DNA of 64,000 nucleotides from Microbulbifer hydrolyticus (lineage in GTDB: Bacteria; Pseudomonadota; Gammaproteobacteria; Pseudomonadales; Cellvibrionaceae), in assembly GCF_009931115.1 (NCBI RefSeq), contig NZ_CP047491.1:434001-498000 (forward strand), read 5' to 3'. The notes beneath the pieces are model-generated. The model made no database searches. It saw only the letters and a program-made list of their open reading frames with translations, and was not told the origin of the DNA. The position numbers were made by a program, and so were the translations under genes. Shown here piece after piece: positions 34,823 to 44,183 of this stretch (position 1 is its first letter; every line of letters begins with the position of its first letter).

Positions 34823-35914
34823 TCATCCGGCAGACACCAGCTGCTGCAACTGGTTGTCGAGCAGTTGCTGGAGCTTCGGGCTGAGCCCGGTAATCTCGGC
34901 GCCCCAGCTGGTCGTGTGGCACTGGATGCGGTCCTCGAGGGATTCGTCACCCTGTAGCTGCGGGTGTAGCGCCAGCCCGCGTGGCTGGCTCAACAGCTGT
35001 TCGCCGTTAAAGTCGATCTGCTCTGGCCTGGTGGGAAGAACCGCCAGCGCCAGTTGCAGGCCTGTGGCGCGGCTCGACTGCTGTAACCCGCGCAATAGCA
35101 GCCCCGCACACACCGCGCGAAAGGCCGCGTCGTCGCCGGCAAACCCCAGCCCCACGAACGGGCCTGAGCTGGGTAGGGGACGGGCGTCGTAGATGCGGGT
35201 CAGCAGCTGCAGGCGCTGTTCAAGTTCCGCCTGCAGGCTGTCGACGGCGCTGCGGGACAGCTGGTTGCCCAGCTGAGCCCAGTTCAGCGGACGCAGGTAC
35301 AGGCCGGCGGTGACTTCCGGTGGTGGTTTGGGTTTGGCTTTGGGGGCAATCAGCGGTTTGCGCGGCTGTTGTGGCCTGATCTGGGTCACCGCGAGGGCGC
35401 AGGCGGCGCTGAACGGCAGTGCGAAGATCAGGCACAGCAGCAGGCTGGCCCAGGGATAGGAGACCGACGCTCCCGGCTGGATATTCAGGGCCACACTACC
35501 CGCAAGGCTGTCATGCAGCACCACTGGCTGGGTGATCATCTCGCCGCGATCACGTGTGCCCGCCTGTGCCAGCGGATTGGAATCCACATCCTGAATGGTC
35601 ACCCCGCGCACCGAGGGTAGTGCCAGTGCCTGTTGGGCGAGCATCTGCAGGCTGATGCGGTCGCCGGCCACGATCTGCTCCAGGCTCTGGCTCGCCAGCA
35701 GTTTTGCCGCCGCCTCGGCGCTCGCCCGGTCGCGGGCGAAGGCTGCGGACTGTTGCTGGCCGTACGCGTGGCCGAGGGTGGCCAGGCAAAAACCGGCCAG
35801 GGTGAGCCAGATGGCGGCCGCCAGCAACTGGCGCTGCTGTTTGCGGGTGAGTCCGGCGAGCCGCTGGGGCAGGCTGCTGGAGAATTCGGACAGGCTGGCG
35901 AGAAAGTTTTTCAT
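34823..35914 (-). CDS. Inner-membrane protein divergent from serB (PA4961-like)
   Basis: 363 residues from ATG 35914. A first membrane span at about residues 28-50 (LLAAAIWLTLAGFCLATLGHAYG) is followed by about 100 extracytoplasmic residues (AAAKLLASQSLEQIVAGDRISLQMLAQQAL), like the sensing region of some membrane receptors. A second span (SLLLCLIFALPFSAACALAVTQI) leads to a cytoplasmic part of about 190 residues. There is no kinase, GGDEF or HAMP motif that I can see. A protein of this type is divergent from serB in Pseudomonas, so the pairing looks conserved; function is unknown. Confidence 0.82.
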   Translation of the reverse strand: MKNFLASLSEFSSSLPQRLAGLTRKQQRQLLAAAIWLTLAGFCLATLGHAYGQQQSAAFARDRASAEAAAKLLASQSLEQIVAGDRISLQMLAQQALALPSVRGVTIQDVDSNPLAQAGTRDRGEMITQPVVLHDSLAGSVALNIQPGASVSYPWASLLLCLIFALPFSAACALAVTQIRPQQPRKPLIAPKAKPKPPPEVTAGLYLRPLNWAQLGNQLSRSAVDSLQAELEQRLQLLTRIYDARPLPSSGPFVGLGFAGDDAAFRAVCAGLLLRGLQQSSRATGLQLALAVLPTRPEQIDFNGEQLLSQPRGLALHPQLQGDESLEDRIQCHTTSWGAEITGLSPKLQQLLDNQLQQLVSAG

Positions 35915-35962
35915 CTTGTTATGGTGTCGCTGGCAGTACAGGGGCTGATTTTATCCCACTTC

Positions 35963-35991
35963 TTCAGCGAAAAAAGGCGCCGGGCTATAAT
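35963..35991 (+). promoter_or_regulatory. Probable serB promoter
   Basis: TATAAT at 35986-35991, preceded at 17 nt by TTCAGC (half match to TTGACA). It lies about 64 bp before the serB ATG. Confidence 0.6.
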
Positions 35992-36054
35992 GCGCGGTCT
36001 TTTCCCGGTGCTCTGGTCGCCCAGTGCCCGCCCCAACGCCAAAAAGAGTCAGTC

Positions 36055-37068
36055 ATGGACGCAGTTACCTACTCCTCCCTCGCCGCCCTCAGCCAGCAGG
36101 TTTTCCCGGTCTCCCATACGGACAACATGCCCGATTCGCCCGCTGCGGTGACCGCGCCCTGGTGTCTGACCCTGCTCGCCGAATGTGTGCAGGAAGCCCA
36201 GCTCAGACAGCTGAAAGCGTTTCTGGATAACCGTGGCTGGCCGGTGCGTGGGCTGGATATTCTCGCCTGCCGCCCCGACTGCAGCGCGCTCCGCCTGCAA
36301 CTGGACGGTGAGCTGGATTTCCACGATGCACGGCTGGCGCTGCTGGAGCTGGCCGGGGAGCTCGGCGTAGAGCTGACGCTGCAGCCCGGCGGTACCCAGC
36401 GCACGCCGCGCCTTGCCTGCTTTGATATGGATTCCACCCTGATCCAGGCGGAGGTTATCGACGAGTTGGCCAAGATTGCCGGCGTCGGCGATCAGGTGGC
36501 TGAGATCACCCTCGCTGCCATGCGTGGGGAGCTGGATTTCCAGCAGAGCTTCCGCAAGCGGATGGGGCTGCTGAAAGGCTTTACCGAGACTAGTCTCGCC
36601 GAAATCGCCCCGCAATTACCGGTTATGCCCGGTGCCCCGCGCCTGCTGCGCGCGCTGCGCGCGCTCGGTTGTAAAACCGCGATTCTCTCGGGCGGCTTTA
36701 CCTATTTCGCCAATTACCTGAAAGACAATCACCTGGCGGTGGATGTGATCCATGCCAACCAGCTGGAGTTTGATGGCGGCGCGCTGACCGGCGGCGTGAT
36801 CGATCCCATTGTGGATGGTGCGCGCAAGGCGTCTCTGCTGCAGGAAATTGCGGAGGAGATGCACCTGTCGCTGGAGCAGGTGATTGCGGTGGGTGATGGC
36901 GCCAACGACCTGCCCATGCTGTCTCTGGGTGCGCTGGGTATCGCGTTCCACGCGAAACCCAAAGTGCGCGCGGAGGCTCCACAGGCAATTGATGGGTTTG
37001 GGCTGGATGCGGCACTGTACCTGTTTGGCCTGAATGACCGGCAGATAGGCAAATTGCTGGGAGAATAA
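36055..37068 (+). CDS. serB: Phosphoserine phosphatase SerB
   Basis: 337 residues from ATG 36055. A non-catalytic N-terminal region of about 115 residues precedes the HAD phosphatase domain. Motif I is FDMDST with nucleophile Asp124 and Asp126; motif II is the Ser in AILSGGFTYFA; motifs III and IV are Lys in GARKASLL and GDGANDLPML. FHAKPKVR near the end is typical of SerB. It releases phosphate from phosphoserine in the last step of serine synthesis. It is longer at the N-terminus than the 322-residue E. coli protein. Confidence 0.96.
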   Translation: MDAVTYSSLAALSQQVFPVSHTDNMPDSPAAVTAPWCLTLLAECVQEAQLRQLKAFLDNRGWPVRGLDILACRPDCSALRLQLDGELDFHDARLALLELAGELGVELTLQPGGTQRTPRLACFDMDSTLIQAEVIDELAKIAGVGDQVAEITLAAMRGELDFQQSFRKRMGLLKGFTETSLAEIAPQLPVMPGAPRLLRALRALGCKTAILSGGFTYFANYLKDNHLAVDVIHANQLEFDGGALTGGVIDPIVDGARKASLLQEIAEEMHLSLEQVIAVGDGANDLPMLSLGALGIAFHAKPKVRAEAPQAIDGFGLDAALYLFGLNDRQIGKLLGE

Positions 37069-37106
37069 GGCAGCCGACAGAGCCTGAGGTTGCTCGTTAC
37101 GGGCGA

Positions 37107-37283
37107 TCAGTAGGGGTGGATCAGGCTTAGTACTGGACTGAGGTCGGTTGCGGTAGAGGCAAACGGCATTGGCGGCTTTCGTTTGCCGCTATTACCATCC
37201 TGATAACAGGCCTGCTGGTCACAGGCCGCCATGACCAGTGCCAGAGTGATCAGTGCAATGATGGCGGTAAGTCGCTTGCCCAT
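37107..37283 (-). CDS. Small lipoprotein (58 aa)
   Basis: 58 residues from ATG 37283, with AGGGA 6 nt upstream. It has a basic start (MGKRLTAIIALITLALVMAAC) and lipobox MAAC. The mature peptide is only about 38 residues (DQQACYQDGNSGKRKPPMP ...) with one more cysteine. No family recognised. It converges with serB, with 38 bp between stops. Confidence 0.65.
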   Translation of the reverse strand: MGKRLTAIIALITLALVMAACDQQACYQDGNSGKRKPPMPFASTATDLSPVLSLIHPY

Positions 37284-37425
37284 GGGTATCCCTGATTGCG
37301 GTTTGCAGTGTCTTCCTGAAGTACTGCCAATTAGACGAGCGGGCGCGAAAAAAAGTTGCGCCCGATCGCAAAAGATTAAAAGAAATTTGTCGATGCGGAT
37401 ACCCCTGCGCAAAAAGAGCCGCCAC

Positions 37426-40400
37426 TCAGTCGCTGTTCTTCACCGGGTGTTGCGCATCGAGCGCTGCCACATCCCGCGCTACCTGCCCTGGTGAGCCGGT
37501 ACGGCGCGCCAGCAGGTCGTAGGCCACAGGCACGATATATACCGTGAACAGTGTTGCCGCGAGCACTCCGAACAGCACCACGGTACCGATCACCGCGCGG
37601 GTTTCCGAGCCGGCGCCGGACGACAGCAGCAGTGGCAGAGAACCTGCGGCGGTGGTGATGCCGGTCATCAGGATCGGGCGCAGTCGGGTTTCCGCGGCCT
37701 GGCGCAACGCCTGGCCGAACTCCACCCCGCGGTCCCGCAGCTGATTGGCGAACTCCACGATCAAAATCCCGTTCTTGGCCGCCAGTCCTACCAGCATGAT
37801 CAGTCCCACCTGGCTGTAGATGTTCAGGGACTGGTTGGTGAGCAGCAGGCCCAGCAGGGCGCCGGCCATGGCCAGGGGCACGGTGAACATGATCACCAGC
37901 GGGTGGATAAAGCTCTCGAACTGGGCGGCGAGGACCAGGAACACCACCAGTGCGCCAAGCAGAATGGCAAACAGGATGGTGTTGCTGGAATCCTGGAAGC
38001 TCTTCGACTGGCCCTTGTAGTCGATCACCGGAGTGCCTTCGAGGTTTTCGTCCACCAGGTTGTTGAGGTATTCCAGCGCCTCACCGAGTACCAGTCCATC
38101 CGCGAGGTTTGCGTCCAGGGTGATGGAGCGCACCCGGTTGTAGCGCTGCAGCTGCGGTGAGTCCGCGTATTCGGAAACTTCCACCAGGCTCTGCAAGGGG
38201 ATCAGCTCACCGGTGGTAGAGGAGCGGACGTAGAGGTTTTCCAGGCTGTCCGGGGTGCGCTGTAACTCCCGCTCCCCTTCCAGAATCACATCGTACTCTT
38301 CCCCGTTATTGATGAAGGTGGTGGCGCGCAATGAGCCGAACATGGTCTGCAGGGTGGTGCCCACATCGCTGACCTGCACGCCCAGGTCCGCGGCGCGCTC
38401 GTAGTCCACATTGATACGCAGCTGCGGCTGGGTCTCCTTGTAGTCCCAGTCGACGCCGAGCAGCCCGGGGTTGGACGCGTCGATCGCATTGTTCAATTGG
38501 TCCCGCCACTGGGTCAGTTGCTCGTAGCTGCTACCGCCGAGCACAAATTGCACCGGTTTGCCGAGACCGCCGCCGAAGCTCTGGCGCATCACCGGAAAGG
38601 CGCGCACCCCGCTCAGGTCACTCACCGTCGCGCGTACCTGGTTCATCAGTTCAAACGCCGACGGACGCTCGCCCCAGGGCGCCAGGGTGAAGATCACCAT
38701 ACCGGTATTGAAGGTGGCGGAAGTGCCGAAGGAGCGCGGTGAGCGCACCAGGAGCCGGTTGACGTACCCCTTTTCCACCAGCGGCATCAGCCGCTCCTCG
38801 ATGGTGTCCATATATTCCTGCATGTACTGGTAGCTCGCGCCCTCGGGGCCATTCACCAGCAGGAAAAAGGAGCCGCGATCTTCCCGCGGCGCATACTCGG
38901 TGGGGATCATCCGGAAGGACAGGGCGGCGAATAGCATGACCGCCACAAACGCGATGCCGGCGATCCAGTGCTTGCGCAGCAGGACGTCCAGCCCGCCGCT
39001 GTAGCTGTGCTGAACCCGGGTCAGGGTCTTGTCCATAAACCGCGTGGCCGCATTGTGCTGGTCGTTGGGCCGGATCAGTTTCGCCGCGAGCATCGGTGAC
39101 AGGGTGAGTGCCGTGATGGAGGAGAAGATCACTGCGGCCGACATGGTCAGCGCAAACTCGGAAAACAGCCGCCCGATATCTCCTTCCAGGAACGTGATCG
39201 GCACAAACACTGCCACCAGCACCATGGTTGTGGCCACCACCGCAAAGCCCACTTCGCGCGCGCCGCGGTAGGCGGCCAGTAGCGGAGGCTCACCGTATTC
39301 GTCCATGCGCCGGAAAATGTTTTCCAGCACCACGATCGCGTCGTCCACTACCAGGCCGATGGCCAGCACCAGTGCCAGCAAGGTGAGCAGGTTGATACTG
39401 AAGCCGAAGGCGTACAGCAGGATGGAGGTGGCGATTAGCGAGACTGGCACGGTGACCGCGGGCACCAGGGTCGCGCGCCAGTTGCCCAGGAACAGGTAGA
39501 TCACCAGCGTCACCAGGATCACGGCGATCACCAGCGTGGTGTATACCTCCTTGATCGCTTCGGATACAAACACCGAGGCGTCGTAGCTCTGGCTCAGGTG
39601 CATACCGTCGGGCAGGGTCTTGTTGACCTTGACCATCTCCGCCTTGGCCGCTTCCGCCACCGCGACAATATTGCCGGTGGACTGGCGGGTGATGCCGATA
39701 CCCACCATGGGTTCGCCGTTGCCGCGGAAGGTGGAGCGATCTTCCGCGGAACCCAGTTCCACCCGTGCTACATCCCCGAGGCGCACCACATGGCCGCTGT
39801 CGCCGGTGGCGATGGCGAGGCGGGCGAAATCCGCGGCGCTCTGGAACTGGCGCTGCAGGCGCAGGGTAAACTGGCGATCGGTGGACTCCAGATAGCCCGC
39901 TGGCAGCTCGCGGTTTTCCGCCCGCAGCGCCTGTTCGATATCCGCGCTGGTGACGTTGTGCGCGGTCATGGCGCCGCGGTCCAGCCAGATGCGCATGGCG
40001 AAGTCCTTGGCGCCGCCCACCCGTACCCGGGCTACGCCGTCCAGTACCGAGAAGCGGTCTACCAGATAACGGTTGGCGTAGTCGGTGAGCTCCGGCACCG
40101 TCATCCGGTCGGAAGTCAGGTTCAGCCAGATCACCACGTCATCGCTGCTGTCGACCTTCTCGATCTCCGGCGGATCTGCCTCTACCGGCAGGTTGTTCAG
40201 CACACCGGAAACCCGGTCGCGGATATCGTTGGCCGCGCCGTCTACGTCCCGGTTGATGTTGAACTCGATGGAAATCCGCGAGCGCCCGTCGGTGCTCGAC
40301 GAGTTCACTGTCTTGATGCCTTCGATACCGGCAATGCGGTCCTCGATCAGGCGGGTAATGCGGGTCTCGACAATATCTGCCGAGGCACCGGGGTAGTTGG

Positions 40401-40545
40401 TGTCGATGGACACGATGGGCGGGTCGATATCCGGGTATTCCCGCAGCGCCAGCCGGTCGAAACTGATCAGGCCGAACACCACCAGCAGCAGGGACAGTAC
40501 CAGCGCAAAAACCGGGCGTTTGACCGCCGTATCACTGATGATCAT
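37426..40545 (-). CDS. RND efflux pump inner-membrane transporter (HAE1/AcrB-like)
   Basis: 1039 residues from ATG 40545. The typical RND pattern has twelve membrane spans in two blocks of 1+5, each following a large periplasmic domain. Landmarks are SDTAVKRPVFALVLSLLL, LREYPDIDPPIVSIDTNYPG, the proton-relay span with GLVVDDAIVVLENI, and NIYSQVGLIMLVGLAAKNGILIVE in the second half. It exports hydrophobic compounds using the proton gradient, with the adaptor encoded just upstream. The ATG overlaps the adaptor stop by four bases. No outer-membrane channel gene is nearby, so a shared TolC homologue is presumably used. Substrate unknown. Confidence 0.95.
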   Translation of the reverse strand: MIISDTAVKRPVFALVLSLLLVVFGLISFDRLALREYPDIDPPIVSIDTNYPGASADIVETRITRLIEDRIAGIEGIKTVNSSSTDGRSRISIEFNINRDVDGAANDIRDRVSGVLNNLPVEADPPEIEKVDSSDDVVIWLNLTSDRMTVPELTDYANRYLVDRFSVLDGVARVRVGGAKDFAMRIWLDRGAMTAHNVTSADIEQALRAENRELPAGYLESTDRQFTLRLQRQFQSAADFARLAIATGDSGHVVRLGDVARVELGSAEDRSTFRGNGEPMVGIGITRQSTGNIVAVAEAAKAEMVKVNKTLPDGMHLSQSYDASVFVSEAIKEVYTTLVIAVILVTLVIYLFLGNWRATLVPAVTVPVSLIATSILLYAFGFSINLLTLLALVLAIGLVVDDAIVVLENIFRRMDEYGEPPLLAAYRGAREVGFAVVATTMVLVAVFVPITFLEGDIGRLFSEFALTMSAAVIFSSITALTLSPMLAAKLIRPNDQHNAATRFMDKTLTRVQHSYSGGLDVLLRKHWIAGIAFVAVMLFAALSFRMIPTEYAPREDRGSFFLLVNGPEGASYQYMQEYMDTIEERLMPLVEKGYVNRLLVRSPRSFGTSATFNTGMVIFTLAPWGERPSAFELMNQVRATVSDLSGVRAFPVMRQSFGGGLGKPVQFVLGGSSYEQLTQWRDQLNNAIDASNPGLLGVDWDYKETQPQLRINVDYERAADLGVQVSDVGTTLQTMFGSLRATTFINNGEEYDVILEGERELQRTPDSLENLYVRSSTTGELIPLQSLVEVSEYADSPQLQRYNRVRSITLDANLADGLVLGEALEYLNNLVDENLEGTPVIDYKGQSKSFQDSSNTILFAILLGALVVFLVLAAQFESFIHPLVIMFTVPLAMAGALLGLLLTNQSLNIYSQVGLIMLVGLAAKNGILIVEFANQLRDRGVEFGQALRQAAETRLRPILMTGITTAAGSLPLLLSSGAGSETRAVIGTVVLFGVLAATLFTVYIVPVAYDLLARRTGSPGQVARDVAALDAQHPVKNSD

Positions 40546-41627
40546 TGGTTGGCAGCCCCGCGTTCAGATTGCACGGTAACCGCCTGGCCGTCGCGGATAT
40601 GCAGCGTGCCGCGGGTCACGACCTGCTCACCCTGGGCGAGCCCCGAGAGCACTTCCACCTTGCCCTCATAGCGGTGGCCCAATTCCACATCGCGTCGCTG
40701 CACCATATGCCCGCTCTGGGTTTTTTTCACCACAAACACCGACTGGTCCCCGGCCATGGGTACCAGTGCGGCCTCGGGAATGGTCAGTGCTTCGCGGGGG
40801 TTGCTGACGATCCGCACGCGCAGCAGCATGCCCGGTTTCAGTTGTCCATCGGGGTTGTCGAGGCGACCGCGCACGGTAAAGGCGCGGGTCTGCGGGTCCA
40901 CCCGCGCTTCGACAATCATCACCTCGCCGTTGAATACGCGCTTGGGGTGGGCCTGGCTGCGGGCTTCAATCTTCATGCCCCCGGAGATGGCCGACAGCTG
41001 CCGCTCCGGCACCGTGAAATCCAGTTTCAGCCTGGAGATGTCCTGAATGGTAGTGATCTCGGTGGTGGGGGTGGCTAGGCTGCCGACGCTGATATTGCGC
41101 AGCCCCAGCTGGCCGTCGAACGGTGCGCGGATAATGCGGTCGTCGATGCGCGCCTGCAGGCCGTCGATCAGTGCGCGGCTCTCGGCCACCTGGGTTTGCG
41201 CGACCTCCAGCTGCTCGCGGGTGGTGAGGTTCTTGCCCACCAGTCCGCGCAGGCGCTTTTCGTCGCGCTCGTAGCGCTGCAGGGTGGCGCGGGCGCCCGC
41301 CAGTTCCGCCAGCTCTTCGCCGTGGCTCAATTCCACCAGTACATCACCGGCCTTGACCCGCTGCCCGCTCTCGAAATGAATGCGGCTGATATGTTCTGTG
41401 ACCCCCGCGCGCAGGGATACGAACTCCCAGGCCCTGGTGGTGCCCAGTGCCTCCACCGGGTTGGAGATCTGCTCCAGCTCTACCGGTGCCGTGCGCACCG
41501 GTACCGGCCCGCTGTTCGGGCCACCCTGGGCGAGAAGGGCGGTAGGGAAAATAAGGGTGGCAAGGAGTGCGAGTGCCGCACGCGCGGGGCGAATAACGCC
41601 CGGACTGAATACGCCGTTGGAATTCAT
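40542..41627 (-). CDS. RND efflux periplasmic adaptor (membrane fusion protein)
   Basis: 361 residues from ATG 41627; an earlier in-frame start (41699) would place non-signal sequence first. The signal peptide includes ALALLATLIFPTALLAQ. The lipoyl-like half motifs (SLRAGVTEHISRIHFESGQR, VKAGDVLVEL), a helical hairpin (LAGARATLQRYERDEKRL, LEVAQTQVAESRALI) and the beta-barrel/membrane-proximal domains (DDRIIRAPFDGQLGLRNI) appear in the usual order. It links the RND transporter to an outer-membrane channel. It overlaps the transporter gene by the sequence ATGA. There is no lipobox, so it is not a lipoprotein. Confidence 0.94.
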   Translation of the reverse strand: MNSNGVFSPGVIRPARAALALLATLIFPTALLAQGGPNSGPVPVRTAPVELEQISNPVEALGTTRAWEFVSLRAGVTEHISRIHFESGQRVKAGDVLVELSHGEELAELAGARATLQRYERDEKRLRGLVGKNLTTREQLEVAQTQVAESRALIDGLQARIDDRIIRAPFDGQLGLRNISVGSLATPTTEITTIQDISRLKLDFTVPERQLSAISGGMKIEARSQAHPKRVFNGEVMIVEARVDPQTRAFTVRGRLDNPDGQLKPGMLLRVRIVSNPREALTIPEAALVPMAGDQSVFVVKKTQSGHMVQRRDVELGHRYEGKVEVLSGLAQGEQVVTRGTLHIRDGQAVTVQSERGAANQ

Positions 41628-41791
41628 GGGTGTGTGAAATACCTGGATTTTTGAAATTCGCTGGACCGTGCACCGGCCAGTTCCGAACCTGCCGACCACA
41701 AGGATACGTTGGCACGCCCAGAACAGATTGCCGAAGCAACAATTGCGCCAGAATAAATGACAGCGCTGAAAGGGTGGGAATATTTACATAA

Positions 41792-41827
41792 ATTTGCCTC
41801 CAGCCGCGTGGCGGACAGGAGGCAAAT
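41792..41827 (-). terminator. Hairpin downstream of the M1 peptidase gene
   Basis: ATTTGCCTCC and GGAGGCAAAT form a perfect 10-bp stem with an inner CCGC-GTG-GCGG stem. On the minus strand it is followed by the AT-rich TTATGTAAATATT. It could end the aminopeptidase transcript, although the tail is not a clean T run. Confidence 0.5.
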
Positions 41828-41836
41828 CGACGAATC

Positions 41837-41871
41837 GCCCATTCCCCGGGGTTGTCCGAGTGGGAATGGGC
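41837..41871. other. Second hairpin downstream of the M1 peptidase gene
   Basis: GCCCATTCCC / GGGAATGGGC, a perfect 10-bp inverted repeat with a 15-base loop, 25 bp from the peptidase stop. There is no T tail. It is likely part of the same termination region as the neighbouring hairpin. Confidence 0.5.
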
Positions 41872-41896
41872 TCTGCGTAGCGGATGCGAGGGGCGA

Positions 41897-43906
41897 TCAG
41901 TCGCCGTAGATGATTTTGCTGTTCACCTTCACGGTCAGCGGGTGGTAACCGGGCTTGGCTTTTTCGAAAATCCGCTTGGCGGTTTCTTCCTGGCCATTTT
42001 CCATCAGGTTGCGGTACAGCGGGCGCAGGAATTTATTGCGGCCGATGCTGGTGAGGAAATCTTCCAGGCGCGCATCTGCAGGCTGGTACTGGTTGCGCAC
42101 GGCAATCATCAGCCAGCTGAATGCGATTTCATTGTTCTTCGACTGTGTCAGGCTGAACGTGCTGTCCAGTTCCTTCAGCTGGTCTTCGCTCAACTTTTCC
42201 GGCATGCCGTCGAGGAAATATTTCCACTGGTGGAAAGTCCAGTCCTTGGTGTCGATATCGCTGGCTTTGATCTCGCCGTTCAGCCACTGCTTGCGGATCG
42301 GGTCGAGCTTGGTGAAGGCGTCGGAAGTGGGGTGCGGGGCACCTTCGGGAATGCCGGGCTGGAAGATCCACTCGTTGATGCGGGCTTCGTCCAGCTTGTC
42401 CGGATACTGCTGAAGCAGGGTTTTCTTCAGGTAGGCAACAAAGTCTTCCGTGGTGATGCTCTGGAAGGCAAAGTGGTTGAAGTACTCCATCAGGAACTTG
42501 TCGAAGTTCTCGCGGCCCACCTTCTGCTCCAGCTCGTACAGGAACAGGGAGCCTTTCTCGTAGGGGATGTTGGAGAAGACTTCGTCGGGGTCGCGGCCGC
42601 GCAGGTCGATGGCCATGATCTCGTCTTTGTCCGGACGGTCTGCCAGGTCCGCCTGCAGGTCGTCGTAACCGAGGGCCATTTCCATCTGGTAGCGCTCGTC
42701 ACCGTACACAAACTGCATGATGCGATTGGTGAGGTAGGTGGTGAAACCTTCGTTCAGCCACAGGTCGCGCCAGCTGGCGTTGGTGATCAGGTTGCCGGAC
42801 CAGGAGTGCGCCAGCTCATGGGCGATTAGGGCCACCAGGCTCTTGTCGCCGGCGATGACGGTAGGGGTGATAAAGCTCAGGCGTGGGTTTTCCATGCCGC
42901 CGAAGGGAAAGCTCGGGGGCAGGATCAGCAGGTCATAGCGGTCCCAGCGGTAGGGGCCGAAGTTTTCCTCGGTAACCTCGAGCATGTCTTCGGTGTCTTC
43001 GAATTCTTTTGCCGCGGCTTCCAGCAGTTCCGGCTCGGCGTAGACCCCGGTGCGCTCGCCCATGGGTTTGAAGTCGAGGTTGCCGATGCCGATGGCGATC
43101 AGGTAGGAGGGAATCGCCTGGGGCATTTCAAACTCGAACACGCCGTCCAGTTCCGCTTCCGGGTCGTTGTTGGCACTCATCACTGCGCGCAATGCTTCCG
43201 GGGTGCGGATGGTGGCCTCGTAGGTCATGCGCACCTGCGGCGTATCCTGCAGGGGAATAAAGCTGCGCGCGTGAATGGCCTGGGCCTGGGTGAACAGGAA
43301 GGGGTGTTTTTTGCCGGCGGTCTGTTGCGGTTCCAGCCACTGTACGCCGGAGGCGCCGGGGGCGGTCTGGTACTGGATCGCGACCCGGTTGGCGCCCTTG
43401 GGCAGCTTGATTTTCAGCGGAGTGCCGAGGTGTGGGTCTTTTTTGCCGAGACTGAATTTTACCTCTTCAAGGCTGTCGCCGATGCCAGCGCGTACCGCGG
43501 TGACATCGATGTCACGGGTATCGAGGATCAGCTCAGGATTTTTCGGGGTGAGCCGCTTGATATCGAGAATGGCTTCGCCCTTGAGGATCTTGTTGTCGAA
43601 GTCGGCGGTGAGGTCGAGATCGAGGTGTTTGACGGTGTAGTCGTTGGTGTTGGCAAAGGAGTGGTAGTCGACACCGGATTCCGGGGCGGCTTTTGCTGCC
43701 ATGGCTCCTTCATTTTTCTGGTTTTCGGCCGCGGCCTGTTGCGGGGTGCCGTCGCCGGTCTCGGTGCTGGCGGGACGCTGTTCGGCTGGCTTCTGGCCCG
43801 ATACGTCTTCGTTTTTACTGCAGGCGCTCAGGGTGGCAAGGCTGCAGGCAAGCAGTCCGGCGCCGATCAGGCGGCCGAGGTTGGGGGTGAACAATTGGGG
43901 CAGCAT
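41897..43906 (-). CDS. M1-family metallopeptidase (leukotriene-A4-hydrolase-like aminopeptidase), lipoprotein
   Basis: 669 residues from ATG 43906. The lipobox LSAC ends the signal (LIGAGLLACSLATLSAC), so it is probably anchored to an envelope membrane. A linker of about 60 residues leads to the N-terminal beta domain, then the substrate motif FGGMENPRLSF and the zinc site HELAHSWSGNLITNASWRDL with His363, Glu364, His367 and Glu386 (HExxH-x18-E). A C-terminal helical domain of the LTA4-hydrolase type follows (LRPLYRNLMENGQEETAKRI). It should remove N-terminal residues from peptides in the periplasm or at the surface. Confidence 0.94.
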   Translation of the reverse strand: MLPQLFTPNLGRLIGAGLLACSLATLSACSKNEDVSGQKPAEQRPASTETGDGTPQQAAAENQKNEGAMAAKAAPESGVDYHSFANTNDYTVKHLDLDLTADFDNKILKGEAILDIKRLTPKNPELILDTRDIDVTAVRAGIGDSLEEVKFSLGKKDPHLGTPLKIKLPKGANRVAIQYQTAPGASGVQWLEPQQTAGKKHPFLFTQAQAIHARSFIPLQDTPQVRMTYEATIRTPEALRAVMSANNDPEAELDGVFEFEMPQAIPSYLIAIGIGNLDFKPMGERTGVYAEPELLEAAAKEFEDTEDMLEVTEENFGPYRWDRYDLLILPPSFPFGGMENPRLSFITPTVIAGDKSLVALIAHELAHSWSGNLITNASWRDLWLNEGFTTYLTNRIMQFVYGDERYQMEMALGYDDLQADLADRPDKDEIMAIDLRGRDPDEVFSNIPYEKGSLFLYELEQKVGRENFDKFLMEYFNHFAFQSITTEDFVAYLKKTLLQQYPDKLDEARINEWIFQPGIPEGAPHPTSDAFTKLDPIRKQWLNGEIKASDIDTKDWTFHQWKYFLDGMPEKLSEDQLKELDSTFSLTQSKNNEIAFSWLMIAVRNQYQPADARLEDFLTSIGRNKFLRPLYRNLMENGQEETAKRIFEKAKPGYHPLTVKVNSKIIYGD

Positions 43907-44082
43907 GTGTGGCTCCGTGATTGTTGTCGTTTTAAAGATAGAACTGGGTAAATTCTTCGCGGCAAAGAATACCCAATAGACAGGGTGGCGGGGAAACTGG
44001 ATTTCTGTTTTGGTCCTAGGTTAGACCGGAATTGACGGTTTTGCCGTGGATACGAGAGGGTGCTCGGAATGGGGGCAAGCAA

Positions 44083-44126
44083 GGTGCCGCCCCCGGCTGG
44101 CGACACCTTCTTGTCGGGGCTTGCCC
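44083..44126. repeat. Nested inverted repeat between M1 peptidase and FimX-like genes
   Basis: GGGCAAGC (44083-44090) pairs with GCTTGCCC (44119-44126), and inside it AAGGTG (44091-44096) pairs with CACCTT (44104-44109). The right arm is part of the first 24-bp tandem unit. It is non-coding, in a 277-bp gap. Confidence 0.65.
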
Positions 44127-44157
44127 GAGTTTGCTTGTCGGGGCTTGCCCGAGTTTG
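44110..44157. repeat. Two exact tandem copies of a 24-bp unit
   Basis: The unit beginning CTTGTCGGGGCTTGCCCGAG occurs at 44110-44133 and 44134-44157 without any spacer and without differences. It lies 27 bp after the stop of the FimX-like gene, with the nested inverted repeat next to it. Confidence 0.85.
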
Positions 44158-44183
44158 TCCGGGCGCGATGCTGTAGCGAGCAA

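Noticed and set aside
44110-44157. Short CRISPR-like array
   Set aside because: Only two units, directly abutting without spacers, and no cas genes in the window.
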